Origin: Microbacterium sp. Gd 4-13
GTDB lineage: Bacteria; Actinomycetota; Actinomycetes; Actinomycetales; Microbacteriaceae
Reading direction: 5' to 3'
Length of the DNA: 64,000 nucleotides
Assembly: GCF_003095395.1 (NCBI RefSeq)
Contig: NZ_QEIJ01000002.1
Location: 1-64,000 of the forward strand
A model generated the notes under the pieces. The model was not told where the DNA came from and searched no databases. It worked only from the letters and a program-made list of their open reading frames with translations. Positions within the stretch are counted from its first letter, which is position 1. Each line of letters begins with the position of its first letter. Made by a program: the position numbers and the translations under genes. Shown here piece by piece: positions 28,356 through 38,138 of this stretch.

Positions 28356-29009
28356 TCAGGAGTGCGCGAGCCCGCGCAGCACGTCGCGGACGTGGCCCTT
28401 CGCCAGGGTGAGATGCAGCCTGAGCCGCCGCACCGACGCCTCGACGTCGCCCGTGCGCACCACATCGAGGAAACCCTGGTGATCTTCGGTCGCAGAGGCG
28501 ATGTCCGAGGTGTCGCTGAGCTCGAACAGGATCGCGAAGATGCGCTGGTAGGGCCGCCACGCATCGAGGAGGCGACGGTTGCCGGAGTTCGCATAGAAGC
28601 TCGTATGGAAGGCCATGTCGGCGTCGGCGAACCGCTCCCCGTCGTCGTCCTCCGCAGCGGCGGCCATGGAGTCCACGATGCGCTGGACGTTGTCCCAGTC
28701 CTTCGCGCTCGCGTTCTCGATGGCGAGCCGGATGGCCAGCGACTCGAGGGCCTCGCGCACGGTGTAGAGCTCCTCGACGTCGCGGAGATCCATCGCGCGG
28801 GCGTACAGCCTCTTTCGCCGGTCTTCCGCCAGCCCCTCGGTCTCGAGTTGGCGCAACGCGTCGCGCACGGGCCCGCGACTGACATCGAAGCGGGCGGCCA
28901 GGTGGTCCTCGGCGAGATGGGTGTCGGGCGGGATGATCCCGCGGATGATCTCCACCCTCAGGCGATGTGCGATCTGATCACCCATCGCCAACGGTCGAAG
29001 ATCCGACAC
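28356..29009 (-). CDS. GntR family regulator (FCD/FadR subfamily)
   Basis: 217 residues. The winged helix-turn-helix at residues 10-70 contains HLAEDHLAARFDVSRGPVRDALRQLETEGL. The FCD ligand domain follows with the metal-ligand pattern DADMAFHTSFY and a distal His (RLRLHLTLAKGH). Members sense sugar acids and related small acids, which suits an operon with an aldolase and a 2-hydroxyacid dehydrogenase. The gene lies just upstream of that operon on the same strand but is separated by a terminator. Confidence 0.92.
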   Translation of the reverse strand: MSDLRPLAMGDQIAHRLRVEIIRGIIPPDTHLAEDHLAARFDVSRGPVRDALRQLETEGLAEDRRKRLYARAMDLRDVEELYTVREALESLAIRLAIENASAKDWDNVQRIVDSMAAAAEDDDGERFADADMAFHTSFYANSGNRRLLDAWRPYQRIFAILFELSDTSDIASATEDHQGFLDVVRTGDVEASVRRLRLHLTLAKGHVRDVLRGLAHS

Positions 29010-29077
29010 GGTTTACCCCCTGTGAATTGTCTACTGGTGACAAAGCTAACCCACGCTCGGCGATCCGGGGCAATCCT

Positions 29078-29866
29078 TCACGAACGGGCGTCGGAACCGC
29101 CCGCCGCTCGCCGGTCGGTGCTCTCACGGGATGCGCGCTCGTGCTCGAGTTCGCGCATCACCTCCTGCACGTCGGCTCGGGTGGCCGGCAACTGGTCCTC
29201 GTGGCCGCGGGCGGCTCGCTCCACGACCCACGATGAGAACGACGCGACGATGAGGCCCACGAGCACCACACCCCCGACCATCAGGAACACCGCGATGACC
29301 CGCCCCGGGATCGTCACCGGCGTGTAGTCGCCGTATCCGACGGTGGTCACGGTGCAGAACGCCCACCACACGGCGTTGCCGAAGGAGGTGATCGTCGCCC
29401 CGGGGGCGTGGCGCTCGGCGTTGAGCACGGTCAGCGAGGCCATCCAGATGAGAAGCAGGGCCGCGCCCGCGCCGTAGATCAGCAGACGGGCGCGCAGCGA
29501 GCTGCCGGCGGTACGCGTGAACGACGTGAGGCGAGTGAGCGCGCCGAGCAGCCGCACGGGCCGCAGGGTCGGCACCAGCACGATGACGATGTCGATGAGG
29601 TGCCGCCGCACCCAGAGCCCGCGGGGGTGGCTGAGCAGGAGGCGCGCGAGGTAGTCGACGATGAACATCACCCACGTCGTCACCACGACGACGGTGGTCA
29701 CGGTCGACCACAGGCCCCGCAGATCGCCGATGACCTGGAACGTGTAGGCGATGAGGAACGCGAGCGCGGCGACCGTCAGCGGCCAGTAGCTCGCCGCCTC
29801 CCAGCGCCGGGTCGCCGCGGTCTCCCCCGCGTTGCGTGCGCGCGGGGGCGAGGACTTCGACGGCAT
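29078..29866 (-). CDS. Voltage-gated-like potassium channel subunit
   Basis: 262 residues. The selectivity filter TVGYGD is at residues 175-180 between two hydrophobic helices. Upstream are about four more helices including one with spaced Arg residues (LRPVRLLGALTRLTSFTR), like a small voltage-sensor segment. The C-terminal tail is hydrophilic with a short coiled-coil-like run. It should form a tetrameric K+ channel. It is 42 nt downstream of hspR on the same strand and may be read through from the heat-shock operon. Confidence 0.9.
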   Translation of the reverse strand: MPSKSSPPRARNAGETAATRRWEAASYWPLTVAALAFLIAYTFQVIGDLRGLWSTVTTVVVVTTWVMFIVDYLARLLLSHPRGLWVRRHLIDIVIVLVPTLRPVRLLGALTRLTSFTRTAGSSLRARLLIYGAGAALLLIWMASLTVLNAERHAPGATITSFGNAVWWAFCTVTTVGYGDYTPVTIPGRVIAVFLMVGGVVLVGLIVASFSSWVVERAARGHEDQLPATRADVQEVMRELEHERASRESTDRRAAGGSDARS

Positions 29867-29908
29867 GATCGCACTCTAGAGCAGGCACACCCCGAAGTGC
29901 GCGAGACG

Positions 29909-30361
29909 TCAGTGGGCGGATTCATCACCGGGGCGACGCGGTCGCCAGAGCACCACGTCGGTGGCGCGGCGCACGCGGGCGCCGTGCCGGAGCGTCACGA
30001 CCGACCCGGTGGCGCCGGCCGCGAAGACGCGCGCGCCGGGGCGGGATTGCCGCTCGGCGTTGAGCTGACGCTCGAGGTCGGTGACGCGGCGGGTGAGGGC
30101 GTGGACGTGCTCCTCGAGCGCGAGCAGCCGGGCGATCGCCGGAAGGCTCATCCCCTCGCTCGAGAGGCGGGCGACCTCGCGCAGCTGCCCGATGTGTCGG
30201 GAGGAGTAGCGGCGCGATCCGCCCTGGGTGCGGCCGGGCACCACGAGCCCGAGTCGGTCGTACTGCCGCAGCGTCTGCGGGTGCATGTTGGCCAGTTCGG
30301 CCGCCACTGCGATCGCGAAGATCGGCGCATCCGCGTCGAGTTCGTCATCCACGTCTGTCAC
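29909..30361 (-). CDS. hspR: Heat-shock repressor HspR (MerR family)
   Basis: 150 residues. The MerR-type helix-turn-helix MHPQTLRQYDRLGLVVPGRT is at about residues 26-45, followed by RRYSSRHIGQL, typical of HspR. A coiled-coil dimer region and a basic tail follow. HspR represses dnaK and clpB by binding HAIR inverted repeats, with DnaK as co-repressor in Streptomyces (known). It is the last gene of the dnaK operon, 27 nt after dnaJ, and HAIR sites are seen before dnaK and clpB. Confidence 0.93.
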   Translation of the reverse strand: MTDVDDELDADAPIFAIAVAAELANMHPQTLRQYDRLGLVVPGRTQGGSRRYSSRHIGQLREVARLSSEGMSLPAIARLLALEEHVHALTRRVTDLERQLNAERQSRPGARVFAAGATGSVVTLRHGARVRRATDVVLWRPRRPGDESAH

Positions 30362-30388
30362 CAGTCTTCCCCCTCTCCTCCGCTCACC

Positions 30389-31378
30389 TCAGCCGCGCGC
30401 CTTCGACATCAGCTCGGCGCGAGGGTTCTCCTTCGGCTCGAGCTCCTGGAAGCGCACGAGCGCCTCGCGAGCCGCATCATCCAGGTGTGCGGGCACGGCG
30501 ACCTGCACCTCGGCGAGGAGGTCGCCGGTGCCCTTCGACGTCTCGACGCCGCGACCCTTCACGCGCAGCACGCGCCCCGACGGGGTGCCGGGCGCGACGC
30601 GGAGCTTCACGGGATCACCGCCGAGGGTCGGCACCTCGATCGTCGCCCCGAGCGTCGCCTCGGTGAAGGTGACCGGAACGGTGACCCTCAGATTCAGACC
30701 GTCCCGCACGAAAACGGGGTGCGGGCGCACCGTCACCTGCACCACGACGTCGCCGTTCTCGCCGCCGTCGGGCGACGGGCGCCCGCGGCCGCGGAGACGG
30801 ATCTTCTGGCCGTCCGAGACCCCGGCGGGGATCTTCACCTTGAACGGCTTGCCGTCGTCGCCCTGGAGCGAGATCGTCTCGCCCTTGGTGGCCGTGACGA
30901 AGTCGACCGTCGTGCGCGCCGTGACGTCGGAACCCCGGGTCGGGCCGCCGAACCCGCGATACCCGCCCGAGGTCTGCCCGAACCGTCCGGAGCCGAAGCC
31001 GCCGGGCTCGAAGTTCGCGAAAAAGTCATCGAAGTTGCTCGACGACTGGGTGCGCGGGCCCCCACGACCCTGACCGAACATGCTGAAGACGTCTTCGAAG
31101 CCGGCGTTGCCGCCGCCCGGGGCCGTGAAGCGCGGCGCCCCCGAGCCCATGGCGCGGATCTGGTCGTACTCCGCGCGCTGCTCGGGGTCGCTCAGCACCG
31201 CGTAGGCCTCGCTGACCTCCTTGAAGGTCGCCTCCGCCTTCGCGTCGCCGGGGTTGGAGTCGGGGTGATACTTGCGGGCGAGCTTGCGGTAGGTCTTCTT
31301 GAGGTCGGCCTCCGAGATGTCCTTCGCCACGCCGAGCACCTTGTAGAAGTCCTTGTCGAACCAGTCCTGACTCGCCAT
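30389..31378 (-). CDS. dnaJ: DnaJ co-chaperone without zinc finger (class II, CbpA-like)
   Basis: 329 residues. The J domain holds the HPD triad at residues 38-40. A Gly/Phe-rich segment follows (about 80-145), then two substrate-binding beta domains. The CxxCxGxG zinc repeats of class I DnaJ are absent, which fits the DnaJ1/CbpA form usually found in the actinobacterial dnaK operon. It stimulates DnaK ATP hydrolysis. The gene starts 9 nt after grpE. Confidence 0.95.
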   Translation of the reverse strand: MASQDWFDKDFYKVLGVAKDISEADLKKTYRKLARKYHPDSNPGDAKAEATFKEVSEAYAVLSDPEQRAEYDQIRAMGSGAPRFTAPGGGNAGFEDVFSMFGQGRGGPRTQSSSNFDDFFANFEPGGFGSGRFGQTSGGYRGFGGPTRGSDVTARTTVDFVTATKGETISLQGDDGKPFKVKIPAGVSDGQKIRLRGRGRPSPDGGENGDVVVQVTVRPHPVFVRDGLNLRVTVPVTFTEATLGATIEVPTLGGDPVKLRVAPGTPSGRVLRVKGRGVETSKGTGDLLAEVQVAVPAHLDDAAREALVRFQELEPKENPRAELMSKARG

Positions 31379-31387
31379 ACGGTGCTC

Positions 31388-32017
31388 CTATTCCGCCGGG
31401 ACGGCGACGACGACCTTCGCGGGTCGCAGTTCGACAGAGCCGAGACGGTAACCGACCTCGACGACCTCGAGCACGGTCGGAACCGTCACGCCCGGGGTCG
31501 GCGCCTGGAAGATCGCCTCGTGCTGCTGCGGGTCGAACTCCTCGCCGGCAACGCCGTACGAGACGACACCCAGGCGTTCGGCCACGGAACGCACCTTCTC
31601 GGCGATCGCCGAGAAGGGCGTGCCGGCCTCGAGGTCGCCGTGCTTGACCGCGCGGTCCAGATCGTCGAGCACCGGGAGCAGGCCCTTCACGGCCTCGCCC
31701 TTCGCCCGCTCGATCTCTCGCTCGCGCTGGTCTTCGGTACGGCGACGGTAGTTGGCGTACTCGGCCTGCAGACGCTTGAGGTCGTTGAGCAGCTGCGACT
31801 CGAGGTCTGCCAGGGTCGTGTCCTCGGCCTGCGCCTGAGCGGTCTGCTCCGCGCCGAGGATGTCGTCCACGGTCAGCTCGTCCTGCGACGAGGGGTCGGA
31901 TGCTGCGGCGGACTCAGCGCCCGCGGACTCAGCGCCCGACCCCTCCCCGTTCGGCCGAACCTCGTCGTCGCCCCGGCCGTCGTCGGCGCCGGGCTCTTCG
32001 AAGTTCTTCTTCGCCAT
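31388..32017 (-). CDS. grpE: Nucleotide exchange factor GrpE
   Basis: 209 residues. An acidic, low-complexity N-terminus precedes the long coiled coil (ESQLLNDLKRLQAEYANYRRR) and the C-terminal beta wing with FDPQQHEAIFQAPTPGV. It releases ADP from DnaK. It starts 2 nt after the dnaK stop, so the two are coupled. Confidence 0.96.
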   Translation of the reverse strand: MAKKNFEEPGADDGRGDDEVRPNGEGSGAESAGAESAAASDPSSQDELTVDDILGAEQTAQAQAEDTTLADLESQLLNDLKRLQAEYANYRRRTEDQREREIERAKGEAVKGLLPVLDDLDRAVKHGDLEAGTPFSAIAEKVRSVAERLGVVSYGVAGEEFDPQQHEAIFQAPTPGVTVPTVLEVVEVGYRLGSVELRPAKVVVAVPAE

Positions 32018-32019
32018 GG

Positions 32020-33876
32020 TTACTTCTTCTCGTCTTCCTCGTCGACGACCTCGGCGTCCACCACGTCCTCGTCGGAGGAGGGGGCATCGGTCGCGGCGTC
32101 GGGCGCAGCATCCGGGGCCTGCTGCGACTGACCAGCGTTGTAGATGGCCTCGCCGATCTTGCCCTGGCTCTGGTTGAGCTTGTCGAAGGCGGTCTTGACC
32201 GCGTCGTCGTCGTCACCGGCGAGCGCGCTCTTGAGTGCGTCCACGTCGCCCTGCACCTCGGTCTTGACGTCCTCGGGCAGCTTGTCGGCGTTCTCGGAGA
32301 GCAGCTTCTCGATCGAGTACGAGAGGGTCTCGGCCTGGTTGCGCACCTCGGCCGACTCGCGACGCTTCTTGTCTTCGGCCGCGTTCTCCTCGGCCTCGCG
32401 CACCATGCGCTCGACGTCCTCCTTCGGCAGCGAAGAGCCGCCGGTGATGGTCATCGACTGCTCCTTGCCGGTGCCCTTGTCCTTCGCCGAGACGTGGACG
32501 ATGCCGTTCGCGTCGATGTCGAAGGTGACCTCGACCTGCGGGATGCCGCGGGGGGCCGGAGCGATGCCGGTGAGCTCGAAGGTGCCGAGCGGCTTGTTGT
32601 CGCGGGTGAACTCTCGCTCGCCCTGGAAGACCTGGATCGCGACCGACGGCTGGTTGTCGTCTGCCGTGGTGAAGGTCTCGCTGCGCTTGGTCGGGATGGC
32701 CGTGTTGCGCTCGATGAGCTTCGTCATGATGCCGCCCTTGGTCTCGATGCCGAGGCTCAGGGGGGTCACGTCGATGAGCAGGACGTCCTTGCGCTCGCCC
32801 TTCAGCACGCCCGCCTGGAGAGCGGCGCCGACGGCGACGACCTCATCGGGGTTGACGCCCTTGTTGGCTTCCTTGCCGGCCTCGCGCTTGACGAGTTCGG
32901 CGACGGCGGGCATACGGGTCGAACCACCCACGAGCACGACGTGGTCGATGTCGGCCACCTTGATGCCGGCTTCGCGGATGACGTCCTCGAACGGCTTCTT
33001 CGTGCGGTCGAGGAGGTCCTTGGTGAGGTCCTCGAACTTCGCGCGCGTGATCGTCTCGGAGAGCGAGACGGGGCCCGAGTCGGTCAGCGAGAGGTACGGG
33101 AGGTTGACCGAGGTCGAGGTGGAGCTCGAGAGCTCCTTCTTGGCCTGCTCGGCGGCTTCCTTCAGACGCTGGAGGGCGATCTTGTCGCCGGAGACGTCGA
33201 CGCCGGTGGTGTCCTTGAACTGCTTGATGAAGTACTCGACGAGACGCTGGTCCCAGTCGTCACCGCCGAGGCGGTTGTCGCCGGAGGTGGAGCGCACCTG
33301 GATCGTCGAGAAGTCGTCGTCCTTGCCCACCTCGAGCAGCGACACGTCGAAGGTTCCGCCGCCGAGGTCGAAGACCAGGATGAGCTCGTCCTCCTTGCCC
33401 CGGTCGAGGCCGTAGGCGAGAGCGGCCGCGGTCGGCTCGTTGATGATGCGGAGCACGTTGAGGCCCGCGATCTCACCGGCCTCCTTGGTGGCCTGACGCT
33501 CGGCGTCGTTGAAGTACGCGGGAACCGTGATGACCGCGTCGGTCACGGTGTCGCCGAGGTACTCCTCCGCGTCGCGCTTCAGCTTCTGGAGGATGCGCGC
33601 GGAGATCTCCTGCGGCGTCCACTTCTTGCCGTCGACGTCGAAGCCCCAGGTGGTGCCCATGTGGCGCTTCACGCTCGAGACGGTGCGGTCGACGTTCGTG
33701 ACGGCCTGACGCTTCGCGGTCTCGCCGACGAGCACCTCGCCGTCCTTCGTGAACGCGACGACGGACGGGGTCGTGCGGAAGCCCTCCGCGTTCGCGATGA
33801 CCTTGGGCTCGCCGCCCTCGAGGACGGAGACGACCGAGTTGGTGGTTCCGAGGTCGATTCCAACAGCACGTGCCAT
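32020..33876 (-). CDS. dnaK: Chaperone DnaK (Hsp70)
   Basis: 618 residues, full length. The ATPase domain starts GIDLGTTNS at residues 6-14, with [10 protein letters not shown] and [12 protein letters not shown]. The interdomain linker [10 protein letters not shown] leads to the substrate-binding domain, and the C-terminus is acidic and ends in EEDEKK. It is the first gene of the dnaK-grpE-dnaJ-hspR operon and has HAIR elements upstream. Confidence 0.98.
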   Translation of the reverse strand: MARAVGIDLGTTNSVVSVLEGGEPKVIANAEGFRTTPSVVAFTKDGEVLVGETAKRQAVTNVDRTVSSVKRHMGTTWGFDVDGKKWTPQEISARILQKLKRDAEEYLGDTVTDAVITVPAYFNDAERQATKEAGEIAGLNVLRIINEPTAAALAYGLDRGKEDELILVFDLGGGTFDVSLLEVGKDDDFSTIQVRSTSGDNRLGGDDWDQRLVEYFIKQFKDTTGVDVSGDKIALQRLKEAAEQAKKELSSSTSTSVNLPYLSLTDSGPVSLSETITRAKFEDLTKDLLDRTKKPFEDVIREAGIKVADIDHVVLVGGSTRMPAVAELVKREAGKEANKGVNPDEVVAVGAALQAGVLKGERKDVLLIDVTPLSLGIETKGGIMTKLIERNTAIPTKRSETFTTADDNQPSVAIQVFQGEREFTRDNKPLGTFELTGIAPAPRGIPQVEVTFDIDANGIVHVSAKDKGTGKEQSMTITGGSSLPKEDVERMVREAEENAAEDKKRRESAEVRNQAETLSYSIEKLLSENADKLPEDVKTEVQGDVDALKSALAGDDDDAVKTAFDKLNQSQGKIGEAIYNAGQSQQAPDAAPDAATDAPSSDEDVVDAEVVDEEDEKK

Positions 33877-33926
33877 GTTGATCTCCTTCTAGGTGAGACG
33901 AGCGGATGCTGCGCCCCTGGGTTCGA

Positions 33927-33947
33927 TTCGAGTTCTGGGGGCTCAAC
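33927..33947. promoter_or_regulatory. Degenerate second HAIR-like repeat upstream of dnaK
   Basis: TTCGAGT (33927-33933), 7 bp, GCTCAAC (33941-33947) keeps the 7-7-7 layout of HAIR and matches five of seven consensus bases in each half. It is 50 bp from the dnaK start, nearer to it than the stronger site. Confidence 0.45.
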
Positions 33948-33968
33948 CGCTCCTCGAGTTCGCGAAGG

Positions 33969-33989
33969 GTTGAGCCGTGATGACTCAAG
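33969..33989. promoter_or_regulatory. HAIR operator upstream of dnaK
   Basis: GTTGAGC (33969-33975), 7 bp (CGTGATG), ACTCAAG (33983-33989). The right half is perfect and the left differs at two positions from CTTGAGT-N7-ACTCAAG. It lies about 90 bp upstream of dnaK and is the main candidate for HspR autoregulation of the operon. Confidence 0.85.
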
Positions 33990-34051
33990 GCTATCGAACC
34001 CGAGAGTCGCGGTCAAACGAACTTGCTATGAATCGGCTCAACTTCGCACGA

Positions 34052-34570
34052 TCAGATCGCGTGGGCGATCGTCTGCAAGCCGATCACGAGAAGACCGAGG
34101 GCGAGCAGCAGCAGCAGGGCGAGCAACTGCTGGCGGACGGGTAGGCGGGAGCGACGCACGCCGAGCCAGCCGATGAGGGCCAGCGTGCCGATGAAGACGA
34201 ACGCGCACACCGTCAGCGCCGTCTCGATGTCGAGCACGTCGACCCAGGAGAGCACGATGATGCCACCCGGGATGATCACCGTGCCCATCGCGCCGCCCGC
34301 CACCTTGAGCATCTCCTCGACGCGGCGTCGGTCGGGGAACTCCCGGTGCACCGCGAGATGCGAGATGATCTCCGACACGAACCCCGCCGCGGTGATACCC
34401 AGAACGCCCAGCACGAGCGCGAAGAAGGCGTGGTCGGGTTCGGGGTGGAAGGCGGTGGCGGTCACGAGCACGATCGCGAGACCGGTGAACGTCGCGTAGA
34501 CGCGCTCCTTGAAGTAGGTCGCGGCTGCCCGCTCCTTCTCCACGTCGACCTGCGGCGTAGCATCCGACAT
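34052..34570 (-). CDS. Integral membrane protein of unknown function
   Basis: 172 residues with about five hydrophobic segments after an acidic N-terminus and FKERVYATFTGLAIVL. A conserved-looking cytoplasmic loop HREFPDRRRVEEMLKV splits the helices. No transporter signature was recognised. The ATG has GGGAG almost touching it, which is too close for a good ribosome site; a GTG ten codons later is an alternative start. It is upstream of the dnaK operon on the same strand and shares no obvious role with it. Confidence 0.7.
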   Translation of the reverse strand: MSDATPQVDVEKERAAATYFKERVYATFTGLAIVLVTATAFHPEPDHAFFALVLGVLGITAAGFVSEIISHLAVHREFPDRRRVEEMLKVAGGAMGTVIIPGGIIVLSWVDVLDIETALTVCAFVFIGTLALIGWLGVRRSRLPVRQQLLALLLLLALGLLVIGLQTIAHAI

Positions 34571-34678
34571 CTCCCGGCCCCTCTCGTCGTCGCGAGCCTA
34601 ACGCCCGGCCGCACCCCCGCGCGGCGGCCGCCCGACCTGCGGCGGGGCATCACCGCGTGTTCACCGTGACGGCCTAGC

Positions 34679-36058
34679 GTGACCGACGTGAGCTCCCCCG
34701 ATCCGGCCGAGGCCGCTGTCATCCCCCGCTCGAGAGTCTGGTCATGGGCGCTGTGGGACTGGGGCTCCGCGGCCTTCAACGCCGTCGTCACGACGTTCGT
34801 CTTCAGCACGTATCTGGCCAGCGGGCTGTTCGTCGATCCGGCGATCGTCGCCGCGGCCGGCGACGACGACCGCAACCCCGACCTGGTCGCCGCCCTCGCC
34901 GCGAACGCGAGCCTCGTCGGGGTGGCCCTGATGGTGGCCGGCATCGTCATCGCCGTGCTCGCACCGGTGCTCGGTCAGCGCAGCGACGGCAGTGGCCGCC
35001 GCAAGCTCTGGCTCGGGATCAACACCTTCGTCGTCGTGCTGGCGATGGCGGCGATGTTCTTCGTGGAAGCCGCACCGGGGTACCTCGTGCTCGGAGCCAC
35101 CCTGCTCGCCGTCGGAAACGTGTTCTTCGAGTTCGCGGGCGTCAACTACAACGCCATGCTCGTGCAGGTCAGCACGCGGACGACCGTGGGTCGCGTCTCG
35201 GGCTTCGGCTGGGGCATGGGCTACGTCGGCGGAATCGTGCTGCTGATCCTGCTGCTCGTGCTGTTCATCCAGAACTTCGGCGCCGAGGGCACCGGAGGCG
35301 TGCTCGGCATCACCACCGAGAACGGGCTCAACATCCGCGTCGCCGTGGTCGCCTCGGCGATCTGGTTCGGCCTGTTCGCCATCCCCGTCCTCGTGCGCGT
35401 GCCCGAGATCGAGGCGCCGTCGCGGCGCGTGCGCGTGGGGTTCTTCCGCTCCTACGCCGTGCTGTGGCACACGCTCGCGTCGCTGTGGCACGGAAACCGC
35501 CAGGTGCTGCTGTTCCTCCTCGCCAGCGCCGTGTTCCGCGACGGCCTCGCCGGCGTCTTCACTTTCGGCGCCATCATCGCGCAGCAGGTCTTCGGCTTCT
35601 CCTCCACCGAGGTGCTCTACTTCGCTGTCGCGGCGAACCTCGTCGCCGGCATCAGCACCATCGCGTCGGGCCGGCTCGACGACCGGTTCGGCCCGAAGAA
35701 CCTCATCCTGTTCTCGCTCGTCGGCCTGGTCGTCACCGGCACCGCCGTGCTGTTCATCGGCTCGGCTCAGGGCGGATTCTGGGTCGCGGGACTCATCCTC
35801 TGCGCGTTCGTCGGACCGGTGCAGGCGGCCAGCCGATCGTTCCTCGCCCGCATCACCCCCGCGGGTCGGGAGGGGGAGATCTTCGGCCTGTACGCCACGA
35901 CGGGGCGCGCCGTGTCGTTCCTCGCGCCCGGCCTGTTCGCCCTGTTCGTCGGCGTGACGGGCGACACCCGCCTGGGCATCCTGGGCATCGTGCTGGTGCT
36001 GCTCGCGGGGCTCTTCCTCATGCTCCCCGTGAAGGCGAAGCAGGCCACGATCGACTGA
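34679..36058 (+). CDS. MFS transporter, UMF1/Atg22-like
   Basis: 459 residues with about twelve hydrophobic segments. The N-terminal VWSWALWDWGSAAFNAVV is the signature of the UMF1 (Atg22-like) branch of the major facilitator superfamily, whose substrates in bacteria are mostly unknown. A GTG start at 34679 is used; a second GTG three codons on is equally possible. It converges on the BCCT gene, with a hairpin in the gap. Confidence 0.9.
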   Translation: MTDVSSPDPAEAAVIPRSRVWSWALWDWGSAAFNAVVTTFVFSTYLASGLFVDPAIVAAAGDDDRNPDLVAALAANASLVGVALMVAGIVIAVLAPVLGQRSDGSGRRKLWLGINTFVVVLAMAAMFFVEAAPGYLVLGATLLAVGNVFFEFAGVNYNAMLVQVSTRTTVGRVSGFGWGMGYVGGIVLLILLLVLFIQNFGAEGTGGVLGITTENGLNIRVAVVASAIWFGLFAIPVLVRVPEIEAPSRRVRVGFFRSYAVLWHTLASLWHGNRQVLLFLLASAVFRDGLAGVFTFGAIIAQQVFGFSSTEVLYFAVAANLVAGISTIASGRLDDRFGPKNLILFSLVGLVVTGTAVLFIGSAQGGFWVAGLILCAFVGPVQAASRSFLARITPAGREGEIFGLYATTGRAVSFLAPGLFALFVGVTGDTRLGILGIVLVLLAGLFLMLPVKAKQATID

Positions 36059-36100
36059 GCGCGGCTCCCGACCGAGGCACGACCCGCGAAACCGCTTCCG

Positions 36101-36139
36101 CGCGCCGACACCCCGACACGATGTCAGGGTCTCGGCGCG
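36101..36139. terminator. Bidirectional terminator between MFS and BCCT genes
   Basis: CGCGCCGA(C)ACCC(C)GACA pairs with TGTC(A)GGGT(C)TCGGCGCG: 16 of 18 positions pair across a 3-nt loop. It sits in the 97-bp gap between two converging genes, as expected for a terminator used from both sides. Confidence 0.8.
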
Positions 36140-36155
36140 CAGATCGGATTCTCGG

Positions 36156-37883
36156 TCAGGTGTTCGTCGGGCCGGCAGGGGTGTCGGATGCTGCGGGCGC
36201 AGCATCCGCGCGCTTCTTCCACGGCCACCAGTCGGGCGCCCGGAGGCCCGTATCGTCGCGCGCCTCGACCTCTAGACCGTAGTGCTCTCCGATCTGGTCG
36301 ACGAACTGCGCTCGGCGCGCCCGCTCGTAGGCCCGCCGCTCGCGCTGGAACGCGATGACGGTTGCCCAGCACATCGCGAGCATCACGACACTGAACGGCA
36401 GCGCGGTCGTGATCGCCGCCGCTTGCAGAGCGTCGAGACCCCCCGCGACGAGGAGCGCGATCGCCAGGAACGCGGTGACGAGCGTGAAGAGGATGCGCAC
36501 CCATCGGGCGGGTTCGGGGTTTCCCCCGGTCGCGAGCATGCCCATCACCAGCGCCCCGGAATCGGCGGAGGTGACGAAGAAGATCGCGATGAGGATGATC
36601 GCGCCGATCGTGAGGATCGCCCCGCCCGGCAGGCTGTCGAGCAGCTGGAAGAGCGCCCCCGCGACGTTGACCGATCCATCGGCCTCGGTGAGCGCACCCG
36701 GGCTGCGCATCTCGAGCGCGATCGCCGACCCACCGAGCACGGCGAACCAGAGCACACCGACGAGCGTCGGCACGAGCAGCACGCCGACCACGAACTGGCG
36801 CACGGTGCGTCCGCGGCTGATGCGCGCGATGAAGATGCCGACGAACGGCGCCCACGACATCCACCAGCCCCAGTAGAACGACGTCCACGCGGCCTGCCAC
36901 TCCTGACCCGCCTCGCCCTGGAACGCGCTGACGGTGAAGCTGAGGCCGACGAAGTTCTGGATGTAGGCGCCGATCGACTGCACCCACTCGCGCAGCAGGA
37001 ACGCCGTGTCACCGGCGAAGAGGATGAACAGCATCAGGAGCCCGGCGAGCACCAGGTTGATCGACGACAGCCACTTCATGCCCTTCGTCACGCCCGAGAG
37101 CACCGAGAAGAGAACCGCGATCGTGATGACGCCGATGATGACGATCTGCACCGGCAGCCCGGGCTCCGAGACGATCCCGCCCGCATCGAGACCGGCGCTG
37201 ATCTGCAGCACCCCGAGACCCAGCGACGTCGCGACGCCGAAGAGGGTCCCGACGAGCGCGATCGCGTCGATCGCATTGCCCCAGCCGCCGCGAACGCGCT
37301 TGCCGAGGAGAGGCTCCAGCGCCCAGCGGATGGACAGCGGACGCCCTCGGCGGTGGATGGCATAGGCGAGACCGAGACCCACCACGACGTAGATCGCCCA
37401 CGCCTGGATGCCCCAGTGCAGGTAGGTCTGGGTCAACGCCGACTGGGCGAGCTGCGCGTCGGTGCCGATGACCCCGGGGCGCGGGTTCACGTAGTGGCTG
37501 AGGGGCTCGCTCACGCCGTAGAACACGAGACCGATGCCCATGCCCGCGGCGAACAGGAGGGAGATCCACGAGCCGGTCGAGAACTCGGGCTCGTCGTCGT
37601 CCTTGCCGAGCTTGATATCACCGAACCGGCTGAAGCCGACGAAGAGGGCGAACGCGACGAAGAAAGCGGCGATCAGCACGTAGTACCAGCTGAAGGTGTT
37701 CACGATGCCCGCCTGCACGGCGGCGAACGCGACCTCGGCCTGCGCGGGGAAGATCACCGCGAACAGACTGATCAGCAGCGCGACCGCGCCGGCGGGTATC
37801 ACCACCCATCTGGCGACCCCGAGCGGCGCCTTCGAGTCGGTCGATACGGGCGATGGCTTCTCGGCAGGGATTCCGTCGGTCAC
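36156..37883 (-). CDS. BCCT family betaine/choline/carnitine transporter
   Basis: 575 residues and twelve membrane segments. Family signatures include MGIGLVFYGVSEPL and, in TM8, YWGWWMSWAPFVGIFIARISRGRT, where the Trp cluster binds the quaternary amine. The C-terminal cytoplasmic tail is about 80 residues long and charged, which in BetP-like proteins can sense osmotic stress. It probably imports glycine betaine or a similar compatible solute. Confidence 0.92.
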   Translation of the reverse strand: MTDGIPAEKPSPVSTDSKAPLGVARWVVIPAGAVALLISLFAVIFPAQAEVAFAAVQAGIVNTFSWYYVLIAAFFVAFALFVGFSRFGDIKLGKDDDEPEFSTGSWISLLFAAGMGIGLVFYGVSEPLSHYVNPRPGVIGTDAQLAQSALTQTYLHWGIQAWAIYVVVGLGLAYAIHRRGRPLSIRWALEPLLGKRVRGGWGNAIDAIALVGTLFGVATSLGLGVLQISAGLDAGGIVSEPGLPVQIVIIGVITIAVLFSVLSGVTKGMKWLSSINLVLAGLLMLFILFAGDTAFLLREWVQSIGAYIQNFVGLSFTVSAFQGEAGQEWQAAWTSFYWGWWMSWAPFVGIFIARISRGRTVRQFVVGVLLVPTLVGVLWFAVLGGSAIALEMRSPGALTEADGSVNVAGALFQLLDSLPGGAILTIGAIILIAIFFVTSADSGALVMGMLATGGNPEPARWVRILFTLVTAFLAIALLVAGGLDALQAAAITTALPFSVVMLAMCWATVIAFQRERRAYERARRAQFVDQIGEHYGLEVEARDDTGLRAPDWWPWKKRADAAPAASDTPAGPTNT

Positions 37884-38027
37884 CGGAACACGGTATCCAA
37901 GCCTCTCCGCCCGCGCGAGGGAGGCCCTCCCGTGTTATGGACGAGGCCAGACGTCGGGCGCGGCTTCACCGCCGGGTTCGAGCGCGGTCGTGCCGCAGCA
38001 TCCGAGCCGGTCGCGTAGCCTGCGGAC

Positions 38028-38097
38028 CAGAATCCAGGACGGATCGCTGCTCGGGGGCCCGAAAGCCCCCGAGAACGCGGATCGATCCTGGATTCTG
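38028..38097. repeat. 70-bp two-tier inverted repeat
   Basis: Outer arms CAGAATCCAGGA (38028-38039) and TCCTGGATTCTG (38086-38097) are perfect complements. Inner arms CTCGGGGGC (38050-38058) and GCCCCCGAG (38065-38073) enclose a CCGAAA loop. Between the tiers, GATC pairs with GATC. Such a long, nearly continuous stem is more than an ordinary terminator needs; it may be a second terminator or a structured RNA. Confidence 0.6.
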
Positions 38098-38138
38098 TGC
38101 GCGTACGCGGCGCGGCGGATGGAACTGCAGGGCCGAAC

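Noticed and set aside
29408..34176. Two very long plus-strand frames (907 and 758 codons) over the heat-shock operon
   Set aside because: They are antisense to the K+ channel, hspR, dnaJ, grpE and dnaK genes, which are unmistakable on the minus strand.
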